NCBI GenBank assembly: GCA_900660155.1
Contig: CABFPE010000682.1
Span: forward strand, 2,059-25,033
Direction: 5' to 3'
Origin: Hofstenia miamia
Taxonomy: Eukaryota; Xenacoelomorpha; Acoela; Hofsteniidae
Length of the DNA: 22,975 nt
Shown: one piece after another, positions 9,386 to 21,088 of the stretch
Numbering within the stretch: position 1 is the stretch's first letter
Layout: every line of letters starts with the position of its first letter
Position numbers and translations under genes: made by a program
The notes under the pieces: generated by a model
Databases searched by the model: none
The model's input: only the letters and a program-made list of their open reading frames with translations
What the model was told of the DNA's origin: nothing

Positions 9386-11062
9386 CTACCATATATGCTA
9401 CGGGCCTGAACACAGTAAATATCCATATCAAATTTTGGGAGATTTCACGTTTTCACTCTCTGACCTTAGTTGCTTAATAAGATTTCGACAAATCACTGCA
9501 AGAATAATGTACACTAGATTTGTATGAATCACATTTAATTCCTCACTTATAATCACCAGCGAGCAATGAAAACAACCTGACTACCATCAGTCATGTTATA
9601 AAATGCTACTTCATTCGGCTATGTTTGTCATCATTATATGATACTTAAAGAAAATTTTTAAATGCAAATCATTATGTAGAATCAATTTAAATAGGATTCC
9701 ACATCTTCATTTAATTTATTGAGGTACATACCAAAATCCTTTCACTGTGTCTGCATGCTTTGAGAAAGTTAGTTCCTTGGCAATATCAGTCAAAGACTAC
9801 TATAGTAGTCCTTGTATCAGTTCACAATTTTTAGGTGTTTCAGTAAAACCAATTTTCAGAATTCTTTGCTTGTTTTTAATACCCATTTTCAAAATATGCA
9901 ATACAGAGGTTGGTACAATACAAAAACTTAGCCTGTTATGAGGTATACTGTTCTGCTTAGCCTGATGCTATCTTGACTAATTCAATGAGTTACTAAACCT
10001 GAGTTATACGTCGAATTTATTATGAAAAATGAAAAGCTGGAACAAACATGTTTACAAAGCAAAATTTACTTACCCAATTAAAACAACAAGACAATATTCT
10101 AAGCTTGGCACCAGTAAACTAACACCTAACCTTCGACAGTCAACAGCAACTCACTATGATAGATCATAAATGAAATGCAACAAGTATTGCCTCGGCCATA
10201 GCATCATGGTGTCGTCCAAGATGACGTTTAACATAGTTAGCAATCAATATGCATAGCTCCTTCCCTAGTCATGGCTTCTAATGTTATTGATTTTATGCCG
10301 ATTATCTTGTGATAAGAAAATGCTTTTTGCTTTAGCATATCCTAATTAAATTAGCATGACTAGTTTGTACAGACTTATCCTGTCTAGATCCCAATTATAA
10401 TGACAAATGCTTGTGATTATTAATAGGCAAATTTAAAAAAAATGTGATAATTTCTATTGTGACAATTTAGCAGGAAAATTGCATTAACAAGCACAATGTT
10501 TATACACAAGGGTGCATATTTAGAATAGAAAGCACTTGAAATTTAAACATAAATAAAACTATGTCTGCAGTGCTTTGCTAAGAGCTCTTGCAAACTGTCA
10601 GATTGCACCATATCTCTCAAGTTGAAAAACTTCAACTTTGTCCTTATAAGCAGCACAGTGGCTGTCAACACGCAAGTAGAAGTAGAAAACTTTGATCGCT
10701 TTTTGAGCCTATCACTTGAAAACAAACATTCCAAGCACACAAAATGTTATTACTCGCAATTTTATTGCCAGTACCAGTCGCTTTTTATTATGCTTACTGC
10801 AGTATACAAGTGAGTAAATTTCATATAATTTATAAATAGTTTTGAATTCTAAAATTAACAATGGAATGCTGTATTCCGATGTCTTTAGGAGGTTATCGTG
10901 ATATATATTTATACGATTTTCTTATGTTTACGATAAGTTACGTATAAAGCACTGATTTTTCCAATAGTAATTATTTTATCAAGTATTATACTGGAATTAG
11001 AACAATTGTTATTCCTGTTGTTTTCACAACTTTCATACTGGTGTAATCTCCGCTAGGTGAAA
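9386..11062. other. AT-rich stretch without a supported gene
   Basis: I see only short open frames here (for example 9747-9941 plus, and overlapping frames near 10543-10813). None has a recognisable motif or clear coding composition. No RNA gene or clear repeat is seen. Retroelement similarity stops at 9385. Confidence 0.5.
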
Positions 11063-11443
11063 TCACCAGTTCCCAGGGAGTATGAGAGGTTCTGTCAGGA
11101 CTCTAGCTGTTCCTGATAATGCTGCCTTCTGTAATAACATCCCTCCACACTTTGATAATCTTAACTTCTTCAAGTATCTCTTATGCTTCTTGCTTACTGC
11201 TCCTAGTGCTGCAAGTACTACTTGGACTACTTCAATCTTGTTCAACTTCCAGAATCTTTCTATTTGTTCTACCAACTCCTTGTACTTGTCAATCGCATCT
11301 TTCTCTTTACTTTCTAAATTTCTGTTCTTTGGCACTGCTATGCCTATCATTGCTTCCATTCTTTCCTCTTTATCTATCACTACTATGTCTGCCTCGTTGC
11401 TCCAAGCACCTTGCTTGTCTGTATGTCGCTTTCTGTGTCCACA
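11063..11443 (-). pseudogene. C-terminal remnant of a non-LTR retrotransposon protein
   Basis: About 127 codons are open on the minus strand after a stop at 11444-11446. The order of blocks is characteristic of the region after the reverse transcriptase in many animal non-LTR elements: ADIVVIDKEE, IGIAVPKNRN, KYKELVEQIERFWKLNKIEV, VVLAALGAV, then LLQKAALSGTARVL near the end. No RT palm motif is found upstream in this window, so the copy is 5'-truncated, as is usual for elements that insert by target-primed reverse transcription. The frame is intact across the remnant, so it may be younger than the gypsy copy. The clade cannot be fixed from this tail. Confidence 0.75.
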
Positions 11444-11944
11444 TCAGTTCTGCAATAACAATTTATGCTATGTTATTACAATTAAAGAAACATGTTAACA
11501 AATTGGAAATTAGAAAGTAATTAAGCACTAAACTGCATTTGTTGGAGTACAAGTAATATTCTAATAAACTCCAGTTTCGTTTACAAAATTTACATGAATA
11601 TAATAGAAAGAGGTTACAAATTGTGGATTATAACTTCATTTAGTTCTTTTACAAGAATAACTTCAAGCAGAATTTTATCGCAAGAGTTTCTAGTTTTCAA
11701 CAACGACACGTCATTGAAGCCATCAAATTACTGGGGAGATCAAGGATTTGCTAATTCATCCGACTTTGTGAAGAGTCATTTAAATTAAACCATGCTTTGT
11801 GTAATTAAAGGAGGTATGTACGTTCAAGCAGGAGGAGAAGCCTGTAGCAATGTAATCAATTCAACACACACATCGCTTTATGAACAATTTGTGCTATATA
11901 TGCGTGCTTTTAAACTGCGTTTTGCTTTCTTTTAATGTATTTAG

Positions 11945-11969
11945 TCACGTCTGTTTTATGCAGACGTGA
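11945..11969. other. Perfect 9-bp stem hairpin
   Basis: TCACGTCTG and CAGACGTGA are exact reverse complements separated by a 7-base loop TTTTATG. In RNA this would form a stable short stem-loop. No adjacent gene gives it a role; it may be chance or a fragment of a repeat. Confidence 0.4.
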
Positions 11970-14204
11970 TTTTGTCTCTTTGCAGAAAATTTACTGCATT
12001 GAGACGTTCTAAAGTATAAATAGATTTTCGATTGAATTTGTAATAAATTCTTTGTCATAGTTATAAAAATTTTGAAAAATATTGTGTGCATTTAAATATT
12101 ATAGGATATATATATCATCCTTAAATTATATTTATACATAAATGTTCTTATTTTACTGTAAAATCTCTATTGAAAAATAACTTTCCCATGAATTTTACAA
12201 ATAATTTTACAAATCAAATAGCAGGTTCACATGTCATCACTGCAATGTATATTCATCTTTAATTTTTTATATTTTAATATTCAATTTCGTTATGCTTCTG
12301 ATAATACTTGTTACATAGTTCATTGTTAGCAAATAAGGGGGTTTTACTCTATGAGATCGTAATATAAAAGGATATTCTCTCCTCCCCCTCCCCTAAAGTG
12401 AAACAATGAGCAGCAATTCAAAATTTGGACTAAATGTTCACCGAGTTGTCATTAAGCAACTTAAACAAACAGGCACTTGAATTTATTGAAAAAACAAACT
12501 TTAGAGAAGTATATAGGTTTGTCATTTGATTTAAATAATTTTAAATCGTTCGACTATACTTAGTGAGCAGGCTTTTGAAAAAATAATATGTAGGGGTTTT
12601 TGTATAACTTTCACACAAATGTCACCCAATCATAATTCAATCTGCTTATTTTCAGAAAATGCACACAATGACCATTTGTAGCATAGTCAGATAGGAAAAT
12701 TCAATAACAGACTCGGGAATTTGTACCTTGTTTGCAAAAGTGCATTCAAAGTAATATGTGATTTATGATTGAAAATTGTCCTAAGAACACTTCATTTCAA
12801 TGTATATCTAAGTGAGGCTGTTTGTTTCCTGAGTTATTAAAAAATAAGTATTCAGTTGTGGCCCATCGCACACCCAAACCTGTGCGTGTGTCAAGAGAAC
12901 AAAAATACTCAAGCCATAATTTTTCCAGTTTGCTATTTGCGTGGCGCACTATTTCAAAAAATATATTTTTCAAAATTTGTATATTGAGCCATTAATAAAT
13001 TATGCTACTATTTTACTAGTAATTACTTTCATATTAAATGGGAGAAAAATAACTTTTGCTAAGGCTCACCAAACTATGTGAAAAGTAGTATTGAGAAATT
13101 TATTAATTTTGGGTAGGATCAGTGACGTGTAGTAGGGCTGAGTGTTAAACAAAAATTATCCTGCCCTCTCCGGATTTGAATTTATTTTATTTTGTCCGCT
13201 TTTATTCAGATTAACTCATATTTCAGGAATTATAACTTCTCATATTTTTCATAGGAAATGACCTCTGCCGGTATGTGTCATCAGTAAGTCAACTAGTAGT
13301 TTTTTATCTTCACATGCCCGCAATCCTCAAAGTTTTAAATCAACAAGATCTTCTCATTAATTGGCTTATGAATAGCAATAAGTGGAATAGCACAATGTAA
13401 TGCAATCTCGTGACACTAAAATAATATTGTGTGTTCCAACAATTTGAAAGTAATAGTTGTATTCTTAGGACTACTAATGTAAAGAAATCAACTGGAAACA
13501 GTATTTGAGACAATAAACCCAGAAAAACCACAGAAAAAAGTTACTGACTGATCACCAATGTCCGGCTGCTGAAATAATATAATGACGTACAAATTTAATA
13601 ATATTTTCTGATCCAATATAAAATGTAAGAAAAAAATTAATAATATTTCAACACAATCCGCCCACTAGTTAATGTGCACCAGTATCAAAAACAGGCAAAG
13701 ACCAATGTACTCTAACGGAGCTAGTAGGGTTAAGCAAAAAAAATATTTTTGTTACAACTATGATCACTTGGTCTACTAGTTGCAGGAATGGCATGTGAGT
13801 CAACAGCAAGCTAAGATAGAAAGGTGTCCTTGCAAAACAGTCAATTGTAATAAAATCAACAACTTGTGAAATTGTTCTAATGAACGTTTTACTTTTTGGT
13901 GCAAAGATTTGCAGGTTGTTGTTTCAGGGATTCAATTTTATAATCGACACCAGTCATGACATTTTTGATACACAACATTACTGCTAAAATGTATGAATAT
14001 AATGTTGATGTATTCATGATTTTAGTCTTCAATTTCAAATAAAGATTTTATCCGGATTTAAATGGATCTCAATTTTGGCCTGCCCTGATTATCCTGTCTC
14101 GACTCACACTGTATTTGTGCTTATAAAAATAGGCCCATTATGCCTGCAGCTAATGTCAATTGACTAAATTAGATATGTAAAAAGAAAGTCATCGAAGGTG
14201 CTAT

Positions 14205-14218
14205 TATATATATATATA
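14205..14218. repeat. Short AT microsatellite
   Basis: A run of TA dinucleotides, seven units, in non-coding sequence. Confidence 0.7.
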
Positions 14219-15194
14219 CTAAGATTATAAACTCTCAGCTGCAATGGTTGTCACCTGTAAGAACTATTATTTTCACTTCCAAATATTTTCTTTACTATTT
14301 GTACGTATTTTGTGCAATTAAAGTTCTTGAAAATCGCTTTATTTCTCTGAGTGATCGTATATACCTTAGAAGCAATTTATATTTCCATCACAAACTGTAT
14401 TTCATTAAATAAAATAACTGAATTTGCCTTACGAAATTGTTTATTCAACTTAATATGATGGTAATATGCTGCATAATACCATGCTAGTAATATTGTAGAA
14501 GTATAATTTCTGAATAGCTCAAAAGCGATTTTTGAAAAACATTTTTTTGAAAGAGTACACCCAAACGAATATTGAATTCCAAATTTTTGCTTGAATGTTT
14601 TCTTTCTGTTGACTCCCGCACAGGTCATTGTGATCGTTTAGCATCTCTTTAAATCATCATCAGTTCCATTCTTTTGTATTATTATAAAGCAAAATAAAAC
14701 GGCCTACAAAAAAGTAATTTCTGGAAGAGTCTACTGAATGAAAAAGCTTAAACGCTTAAATCTTGTAGAAGGCGTCAATTTGGTTTCAGTAAACATGAAA
14801 CCATACCACAATTTGTTTTAATTTTCTTGCGAAACGACGTTTCTTTTAGTAAAAATTTACCAATTTCGAGTTCATTTTTTTTACTTCACAAAAAATGTTT
14901 TTCTTTTAAAGTATTTAAAATTTGAGAAAGAGCCCATAACTATCTTGTGAAAACTTCTTGGTACGTGGACATTTTGAAGTAGAATTATTTGCTGAGTGCA
15001 CCGATCTTTGAGTGTAAATTTGCTTACAGAATAGACCTACGCAGTAAATATTTGCCAAAGATAAATTGACTTAAACTAATTTTCTCACTTGAAACAAACT
15101 ATTACAAGCTAAACAATGTAACTAGCAGATAATTTGAATAGCTTCACGTGAATATATAACTTAAACTAAGTTTTTTAAAAAAGTGTACAGAAAC

Positions 15195-15243
15195 ATGCCG
15201 CCAAAAGTTAAGCTTAACAGTGTATCAATGCAGAAGTTCGAAG
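15195..15243 (+). CDS. Possible first coding exon of a spliced gene
   Basis: An ATG in a fair context (A at -3) opens a frame reading MPPKVKLNSVSMQKFE, followed by G|GTATGG, a good 5' splice donor in phase 1. Codon composition is less AT-rich than the surroundings. If unspliced, the frame stops six codons later. I could not find a matching downstream exon: the TTTCAG near 15281-15286 would leave a very short intron and soon meets a stop in that phase. The sequence before the ATG ends in ACAG, so the true exon start could also be a splice acceptor. This is a weak, short candidate and may be chance. Confidence 0.2.
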
Positions 15244-17491
15244 GTATGGTTACAACTTTTTAAGACCAAATCAGAGAAAATTTCAGTTAGATCAACAGGT
15301 GCGAGTTGACGCACACTCTAACTTATCAAATCTAATTACATAAATGCTTGACTACGAATCAAAGACCTTAAAATGATTAAAAAAAATTGAATAAAGTGTA
15401 TAATTGAAAATATTTTAAATATAATTTAGCATGGATGTTTCCCACCATATGTCTTCAGATACATTACATACAGTTTATAGAAATTTCAATTGAAATAGAT
15501 GCTCAATTTTGAATTTTTCTTTGTGTTAGTTTTTTTGAAGTATTTTCGCATGTTGTCTTTTTGCTAAGTGATTCTATTTACTAATATTTTTTTCTTTTAA
15601 TAATATTTAGTTATAAGCTGTTACCAATTATATTATAATTTATGAAAATAACTTTTGGTAAAAGGTTTGCAACAAAATGAGACAAGTATTTCGACATTAA
15701 TTTCCTAACGTAAAATTTTTATTTAAACAGATTAAGATTTTTTTTGCATTTCTGGAATTTTCTGAAATTCTTTATTTTTATCAAACTATAGATTGTAAAT
15801 AATTTTATTTTCCATATTGTAGTCAATAAAAACACAGTTTAAACAATCAACAACTATAATTGAATATATGTATATTGTACTGGCGAACACTAATAAATTC
15901 GTTTCTATGTTACTAATAAGCGCATAACAAATGTAATATTGTATACATACGATCAAGTATTTGTTGTAGTAGATTGAAATACAAAAAATGTAAATTTTAA
16001 TTTTTAATTTCAAAAAATGTAATAATTTATAGTATTAATATAATTTTTAAATTTAAATATAAGAACTGCAAAATATAATAGATAATATAATATGTAAAAA
16101 TAAATGCAAATAATGAATTACTGAAAGCTAATTGACCTTGCTGTGAGTTTGAATTGCTTATTTAATGTTTTCAAGGTCTTATGTTATGAAATCAGTAATG
16201 TAGAAAATTTCTTTTATCAACAAATTTTAGTATAGTATTTTATTATAGATCCAAGTAAATATAGCAAATTTATAGGTTTCGATTTTATAAAAAATTTATC
16301 ATTTTTGGAGAAAAAACCTCCAAATATATTTTTGAATACAGAGATTACAGTAGCTTAACATAATACAATAATTTCTAAGGCGTGGACTCACTGTGCTAAT
16401 TCCTCTTATCTATGCCAGTTTCCTTATTTATGTATTTAAGTAAATTAATGCCACAATTAAAAATGTAATGGACATGAAAGCAATTATTAAGGAAGGCCTA
16501 ACGAATCATTATATTAGAATCAAAATATAAATGCATCAATTATAAAGTTATTCATTGGAAGAATTAGAAAAATTTATTCACATATAAATTTAAATGCACA
16601 TGAACATCACTAGGTAAGGTGAAAAGACTTTGACAATATTTTCAAACAGCGTAAATAAAAAATATTTTTAACTGTTAAAATTGTTTAAAAAATTTTGAAA
16701 TGTGTTTCTATTTTCACATAATGCTGTCTAAGGCAAAAGTATAGTTGCTAAAATTTTAACAAGAGGGCCCTTACAACGGTGCGCCCTCCAACATATGAGC
16801 ACTAAAATGAGCATGCTAGTTACCATAGCTTTCTTAACATTCAAAATTTCATTAATTGAAATATGTGTTTTGATTCTTCAAATTATATTAATACACTATA
16901 CTTGGCATAACTCAACCCATTGCGCAATACTACGTTCAAATAACATCCTAATGATAGCCAAACAATGCATTTTGAAATCCAAATAAACCCCATTTGTTAT
17001 CCAATAAGTATTTTCTGAGGACATTCCACATCCCAGTAAACATTTTTGGTTCCAGCAACGTTGATTTTGTGATAAAGGAGTTATAAGAATGTATAGAAGT
17101 TATATTGTCAGTAATACTAATCAATTATACAACAACAACAAATCTTCATGCCACAAACTTGAAAATATTTTTAAAAGTTTAAATTGGTAAAAGCATTTTG
17201 AAATGAACTAAAGCAAAATTCACTTTTTTCTACTTGCAGACAACACTGCTTAAAGCCTTATTATTATGGGCCTCAGTGAAACTGGAATTATGGCTTTTCT
17301 AGAGTTTATACCATATCCAGTTCAAATACACTTGATTCTGCTGTTCATAATAGTTCATGATTTTGAAAAATTTAAAATTGAAAATAATTATACTCTATAG
17401 CAAGTAAAATACATTAACCATTGAGAAGTAATCAAATTTTATCATGAATTTACTGAAAAATAGAATTACCTTTGGCAAAGGTATATTCAAA
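15244..17491. other. Very AT-rich stretch, no supported gene
   Basis: Poly-A/T-rich sequence with only AT-biased short frames (15786-16013 minus, 16795-16986 plus). A small GC-rich patch at 16763-16788 has GAGGGC and GCCCTC arms around a 14-base spacer. A 15-base palindrome ACCTTTG-G-CAAAGGT lies at 17468-17482, just before the minisatellite. Confidence 0.45.
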
Positions 17492-17785
17492 AATCAATAT
17501 TCATAAATGCGACTTTAGAGCTTAACATATTATCGTAAAAAATCAATATTCATAAATGCGACTTTAGAGCTTAACATATTATCGTAAAAAATCAATATTC
17601 ATAAATGCGACTTTAGAGCTTAACATATTATCGTAAAAAATCAATATTCATAAATGCGACTTTAGAGCTTAACATATTATCGTAAAAAATCAATATTCAT
17701 AAATGCGACTTTAGAGCTTAACATATTATCGTAAAAAATCAATATTCATAAATGCGACTTTAGAGCTTAACATATTATCGTAAAA
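17492..17785. repeat. Minisatellite, six identical 49-bp units
   Basis: Six head-to-tail copies begin AATCAATATTCATAAATGCG at 17492, 17541, 17590, 17639, 17688 and 17737. The period is 49 bases and I see no difference between units. Perfect identity points to recent expansion or homogenisation, or to an assembly effect. The array ends about 260 bases beyond the 3' end of the GPCR gene. Confidence 0.95.
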
Positions 17786-18048
17786 AACTTTTCGAAAATA
17801 TTGTTATTGTGCCAATAAATTTTAAACTATATATTTAAAGAATTTCTCAAACAGTTTAAAAATAGTTAAAATCCTTTTAACTAGGCAGCTTTGTCCTAGG
17901 CCCGTGCGAATGGACTTTTTTAGGCTCGAAGCGAGTTCTAGCTGAGCTATAATTTTATATATATGTACGAAAAAAATGCAACATGTTAAGCGCTAAGTGA
18001 CAGTAGTACTATCGTAATGTATTTTAAATGCAGTCGTATTATGAAGAA
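17786..18048. other. 3' flank of the GPCR gene
   Basis: AT-rich DNA between the minisatellite and the GPCR stop. It contains a less AT-rich patch, GGCCCGTGCGAATGGAC (about 17898-17915), and a small palindrome CTCGAAGCGAG near 17923-17933. I see no clear AATAAA on the minus strand close to the stop. Confidence 0.4.
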
Positions 18049-18987
18049 TTATCGCCAAACCAAAATAAGTTCGTGGCGAAAAATTCGATTTTGGATCGCA
18101 TAGATAATGGGGTTAACTAGTGATGACGCAATAGATAACTGAAATGAAGCATGGTAGAAGAAACTGTCCATCGACAAACTGAGACCAACGTCGTAGGCAT
18201 TATTTAAAAAATAAAGTGAGACGTAGATGTAACAAGGAAAACTGAACACAATGAATACAACTGTGATTACAGCTGCATTTCGAAGAAGCCTCATGTTGTT
18301 TCTGTGCATCTGTTCACTTTCTTTTCCCAGTTTGCCTCTAGTGAAAACCTTTTTAATGATACTCAAATATATTATAGCTAAAATTAGCAAAACGCCAAAT
18401 GTAGCAATCAAATAGTAGTAGGTGTAAATCAGTTGCACCCTTGGAGAAAAAGTTTCTATAATAAACACGCAAATCACGTTACCATTTTCTACTTCTGTAA
18501 TCCAGCACGGCGGTTGCTCCGTTGCTGAAAGAAAGCCAAGAAGATACAGAACAATGAATATGAAAAAATTTACCGCTTTTTGTTTCGAGATTATTTTGTA
18601 CTTGATGGGTAGGAATACTGCAAACCATCGATCAAATGCTAGAAGTACGATGTGAAGTACTGACAATCTTATGAACACCCAAACATAGTATGTTGAAAAT
18701 ACAAACCAGCAGTATAAGCTACCTAAGATTCCAGGGGGAACCTTCATGCGGTATTGGACAAATATATGAAAAAGTCTTCCCACGCATGTGATAAGATCAG
18801 TTACAGCCAAACTTACCATGACTTTATTAGTGAAAATTGTCTTAAGCTTTTTGCTTAAAACGAACGTTAATATTATAATCGAATTAAACAAAGCACCAAG
18901 GACAACGATTGCAGAAGAGCCTATGGAATTCAAGGTTGATGGATTTTCTTTCCAAAGTAAATTATTTGCAATTTTTGACTGATTCAT
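18049..18987 (-). CDS. Class A (rhodopsin-like) G-protein-coupled receptor
   Basis: A single intronless 312-codon frame encodes a plasma-membrane receptor expected to signal through heterotrimeric G proteins; the ligand is unknown. The start ATG is preceded in frame by TGA two codons upstream. Seven hydrophobic segments are visible near residues 22-44, 53-77, 94-117, 138-155, 184-212, 236-260 and 281-300. Family anchors are N35 (GALFN), D64 (LAVTDL), the DRW motif at 119-121 with PIKY after it, F245 and P251 in TM6, and NPIIY at 292-296. C93 and C173 could form the TM3-ECL2 disulfide. Oddities: no Trp in TM4, no Pro in TM5 (Val at the position), Ser at the TM6 toggle position, two extra residues between C93 and R120, and a very short C-tail ending HELILVWR. 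It looks functional but divergent. I cannot assign a ligand subfamily. Confidence 0.9.
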   Translation of the reverse strand: MNQSKIANNLLWKENPSTLNSIGSSAIVVLGALFNSIIILTFVLSKKLKTIFTNKVMVSLAVTDLITCVGRLFHIFVQYRMKVPPGILGSLYCWFVFSTYYVWVFIRLSVLHIVLLAFDRWFAVFLPIKYKIISKQKAVNFFIFIVLYLLGFLSATEQPPCWITEVENGNVICVFIIETFSPRVQLIYTYYYLIATFGVLLILAIIYLSIIKKVFTRGKLGKESEQMHRNNMRLLRNAAVITVVFIVFSFPCYIYVSLYFLNNAYDVGLSLSMDSFFYHASFQLSIASSLVNPIIYAIQNRIFRHELILVWR

Positions 18988-20974
18988 TTCTCATTAAAAT
19001 GTGAAAGGCAAAATATTGAATATTTATTTGTTGATTACAAAGAAGCATTTTTGATTGGCTAATTTTATGCGATATTTGAAAGTAAATCAAGCAAACATGT
19101 TCAAAGTCTTTAGCTTATTCAAAAAATAAAAATTTAATGATTTGACCTAAATAATAGATGATTTTATATTTTGGTTTTTGATCATTTACACGAAATAAAA
19201 GCATTTCATCTGCTATGCACATCACAAAAAAAGTTTTGCATTTGTAATCAAAGTTGGAAACCAGCAGATTTTCAACAGATATAGCTGCTAGGTCCAATAG
19301 GACAGGAAGATTTTGTGGATAACGGTCTTCAAAAAAATTTTCAACCAATATCGTTCCTTGAATATGATTTATTTATCGTTTAAATTATTTTTCAACGGCA
19401 TATTATAAACAGCTAAATTATACTTTTTGATTATCCATTTAAACGTCTGTACATTTTTATTATTATGCTTTTAGAAAATTGTTTGATATTGTATGTAGAC
19501 TACAGCCCTTAGGTCAATTTCATTAAATTTTTCCATGTTCAAAAGACATGGAGAAAAAATCATAAATAGTTTAACACATTCAACTACGGTATTAGAATTT
19601 CGTGAGCAACTTTTCCATTTTATTGATAATGTAAAAGATTGCGGTCCTCTAAGTTCATATATTAATGAGAAATATTGATTTATTGAAAGAGAAGAACTGA
19701 ATGATTTTAAGTAACGTACTTTATCTAATTCAATGAATTATAAGAGATTGCTTACAGCCCATTTGAAAATGATCAAGTGCAACTTTCTCACTAATGCTTG
19801 AATAAATTTTTTGAGCGTGAGGAAAAGTAATTTGGCAAAAGTGAATGTTTCGTTGTTAAATAGAGTGACATAATGTTTTTAAGAGAACTGTACCGTGATC
19901 AACAAAATCATTTTGATATAATAAAGAAAAATTTTCAGAAGCTAAACTAATCTTCAGTTTTGAAAAGTGTTAGTCTTGAACACGTGATTCAAATATAGGA
20001 TCTGAAAGTCGTGTGCTATACTGTAAAATGTACTAACAACATGATCAAAGTATTCTACAATATTACATTTCTGGAAATCAATTCTTGTAGAATTCTAAGA
20101 GGTTTTTTCTGCAATGAAGCAACCTCGATGAGCATATTTCTTTGATCGAATTGAAGAGTATTATAATTCTAAAGATGTAGATCACCCTTATTTGCTGTAG
20201 TAAATCAAAGTAACGGCCGGGTTACTCTTGCAGACCCGATGACCCGTTAAAAATAGCACATGACATGAGGCTATATGTATATTTTATATTATCAGACATA
20301 ATAATGTATTCTTAGAGTGTAATTGCATCAAGACGTGATCAACTGTTCCTTGTATATATCCCGCCAACTGTAAAATTTCTTTTTGATTGTTCTTCTGAAG
20401 CCTGTATGACTAATATTGGTTAAGTGACGTTTGAGAAAAAATAGTAAATTTATACCGATGCTGTCCTCCAGCAACTAATGGCATCAATAATGGCTTCTCT
20501 TGCACTTTTGAAAAGTCTTTCAATTGCTGCATAGTGCGAAATTTCAGCTTTGATGAATCGCAACGACAACAAAGTGTATCAGAATGGAACGAAATGCTGA
20601 AAAAATATAATGCTTTTTTGTTTTGGGCCTTTGATGTTCTAGAGGCACAAAAACTGTAGCTGGCCTAATCACAGAAAACGCCTCAATACATAAAAACACT
20701 TTGATTTTTGATTTAAGATATATTTTGATGTTAATCGTTCTCAAAAAGATTTGAAACTTACATATTTGTGATGTTCTAGATAAATAAGGTAAAGTGAAAG
20801 GGAGCCAGAATTAGAGATTTCAATCTGGACCCATTTGCATATGCATTGGGATAACAAATAGTATATAATTTGTATATGTTCAAGGCCGTAGATATTTCAA
20901 AGGGGAATTCAAAATAGAAAAGCACTTTTGTAACATTTCATTTTTTTAAGCAAAGGAAAAAATTTATTTTCCTT
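18988..20974. other. AT-rich stretch, with possible decayed coding
   Basis: The upstream flank of the GPCR has no clear promoter motif. At about 19502-19679 (plus) roughly 59 codons are open and read protein-like, including LEFREQLFHFIDNVKDCGPL. Further blocks such as MNYKRLLTAHLKMIKCNF follow in the same frame after stops. This could be an old pseudogene, but I recognise no family. A GC-richer imperfect palindrome lies at 20211-20249 (TAACGG ... CCGTTA). Confidence 0.3.
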
Positions 20975-21088
20975 AAGGTGCATACAGATCTTTGGATGCG
21001 CAACTTTTGATGAGAGTGCGTTCAGACGAGCATCTTTTTGACATATATAAATGATATACATCAAAAGATTCTAGTCTGAACGCACCTT
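20975..21088. repeat. Fold-back, MITE-like inverted repeat
   Basis: The sequence starts AAGGTGC (20975) and ends GCACCTT (21088). Inside, GTGCGTTCAGACGAG at about 21016-21030 faces its near-complement CTAGTCTGAACGCAC at 21071-21085, and CATCTTTTTGA faces TCAAAAGA. Together they make an inverted repeat of about 26 bases per arm around an AT-rich loop. TTAA occurs at the left edge. The layout suggests a miniature inverted-repeat element of a DNA transposon, but the family is not assigned and the right-hand target site is not matched. Confidence 0.5.

Larger units (their letters stand above)
11444..15194. other. Long AT-rich stretch, no supported gene
   Basis: Short open frames occur (11594-11788 plus, 13340-13531 minus, 14377-14628 minus), but none shows a family motif. 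The notable items, a perfect hairpin and a short AT run, are listed separately. Coding exons of spliced genes could be missed here. Confidence 0.45.

Noticed and set aside
9386..9390. Shared CTACC after both 1415 and 9385 as a target-site duplication
   Set aside because: The two sites follow the same (5') end of minus-strand LTR-like sequences rather than opposite ends of one element, so five shared bases are not a target duplication.
11082..11520. Two plus-strand frames of more than 130 codons
   Set aside because: Both are antisense to the non-LTR retrotransposon C-terminal remnant, which has family motifs.
19115..19348. Open frame on the minus strand just upstream of the GPCR
   Set aside because: It begins with TTG rather than ATG and has no recognisable motif or splice signals. 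Protein-like composition alone is not enough.
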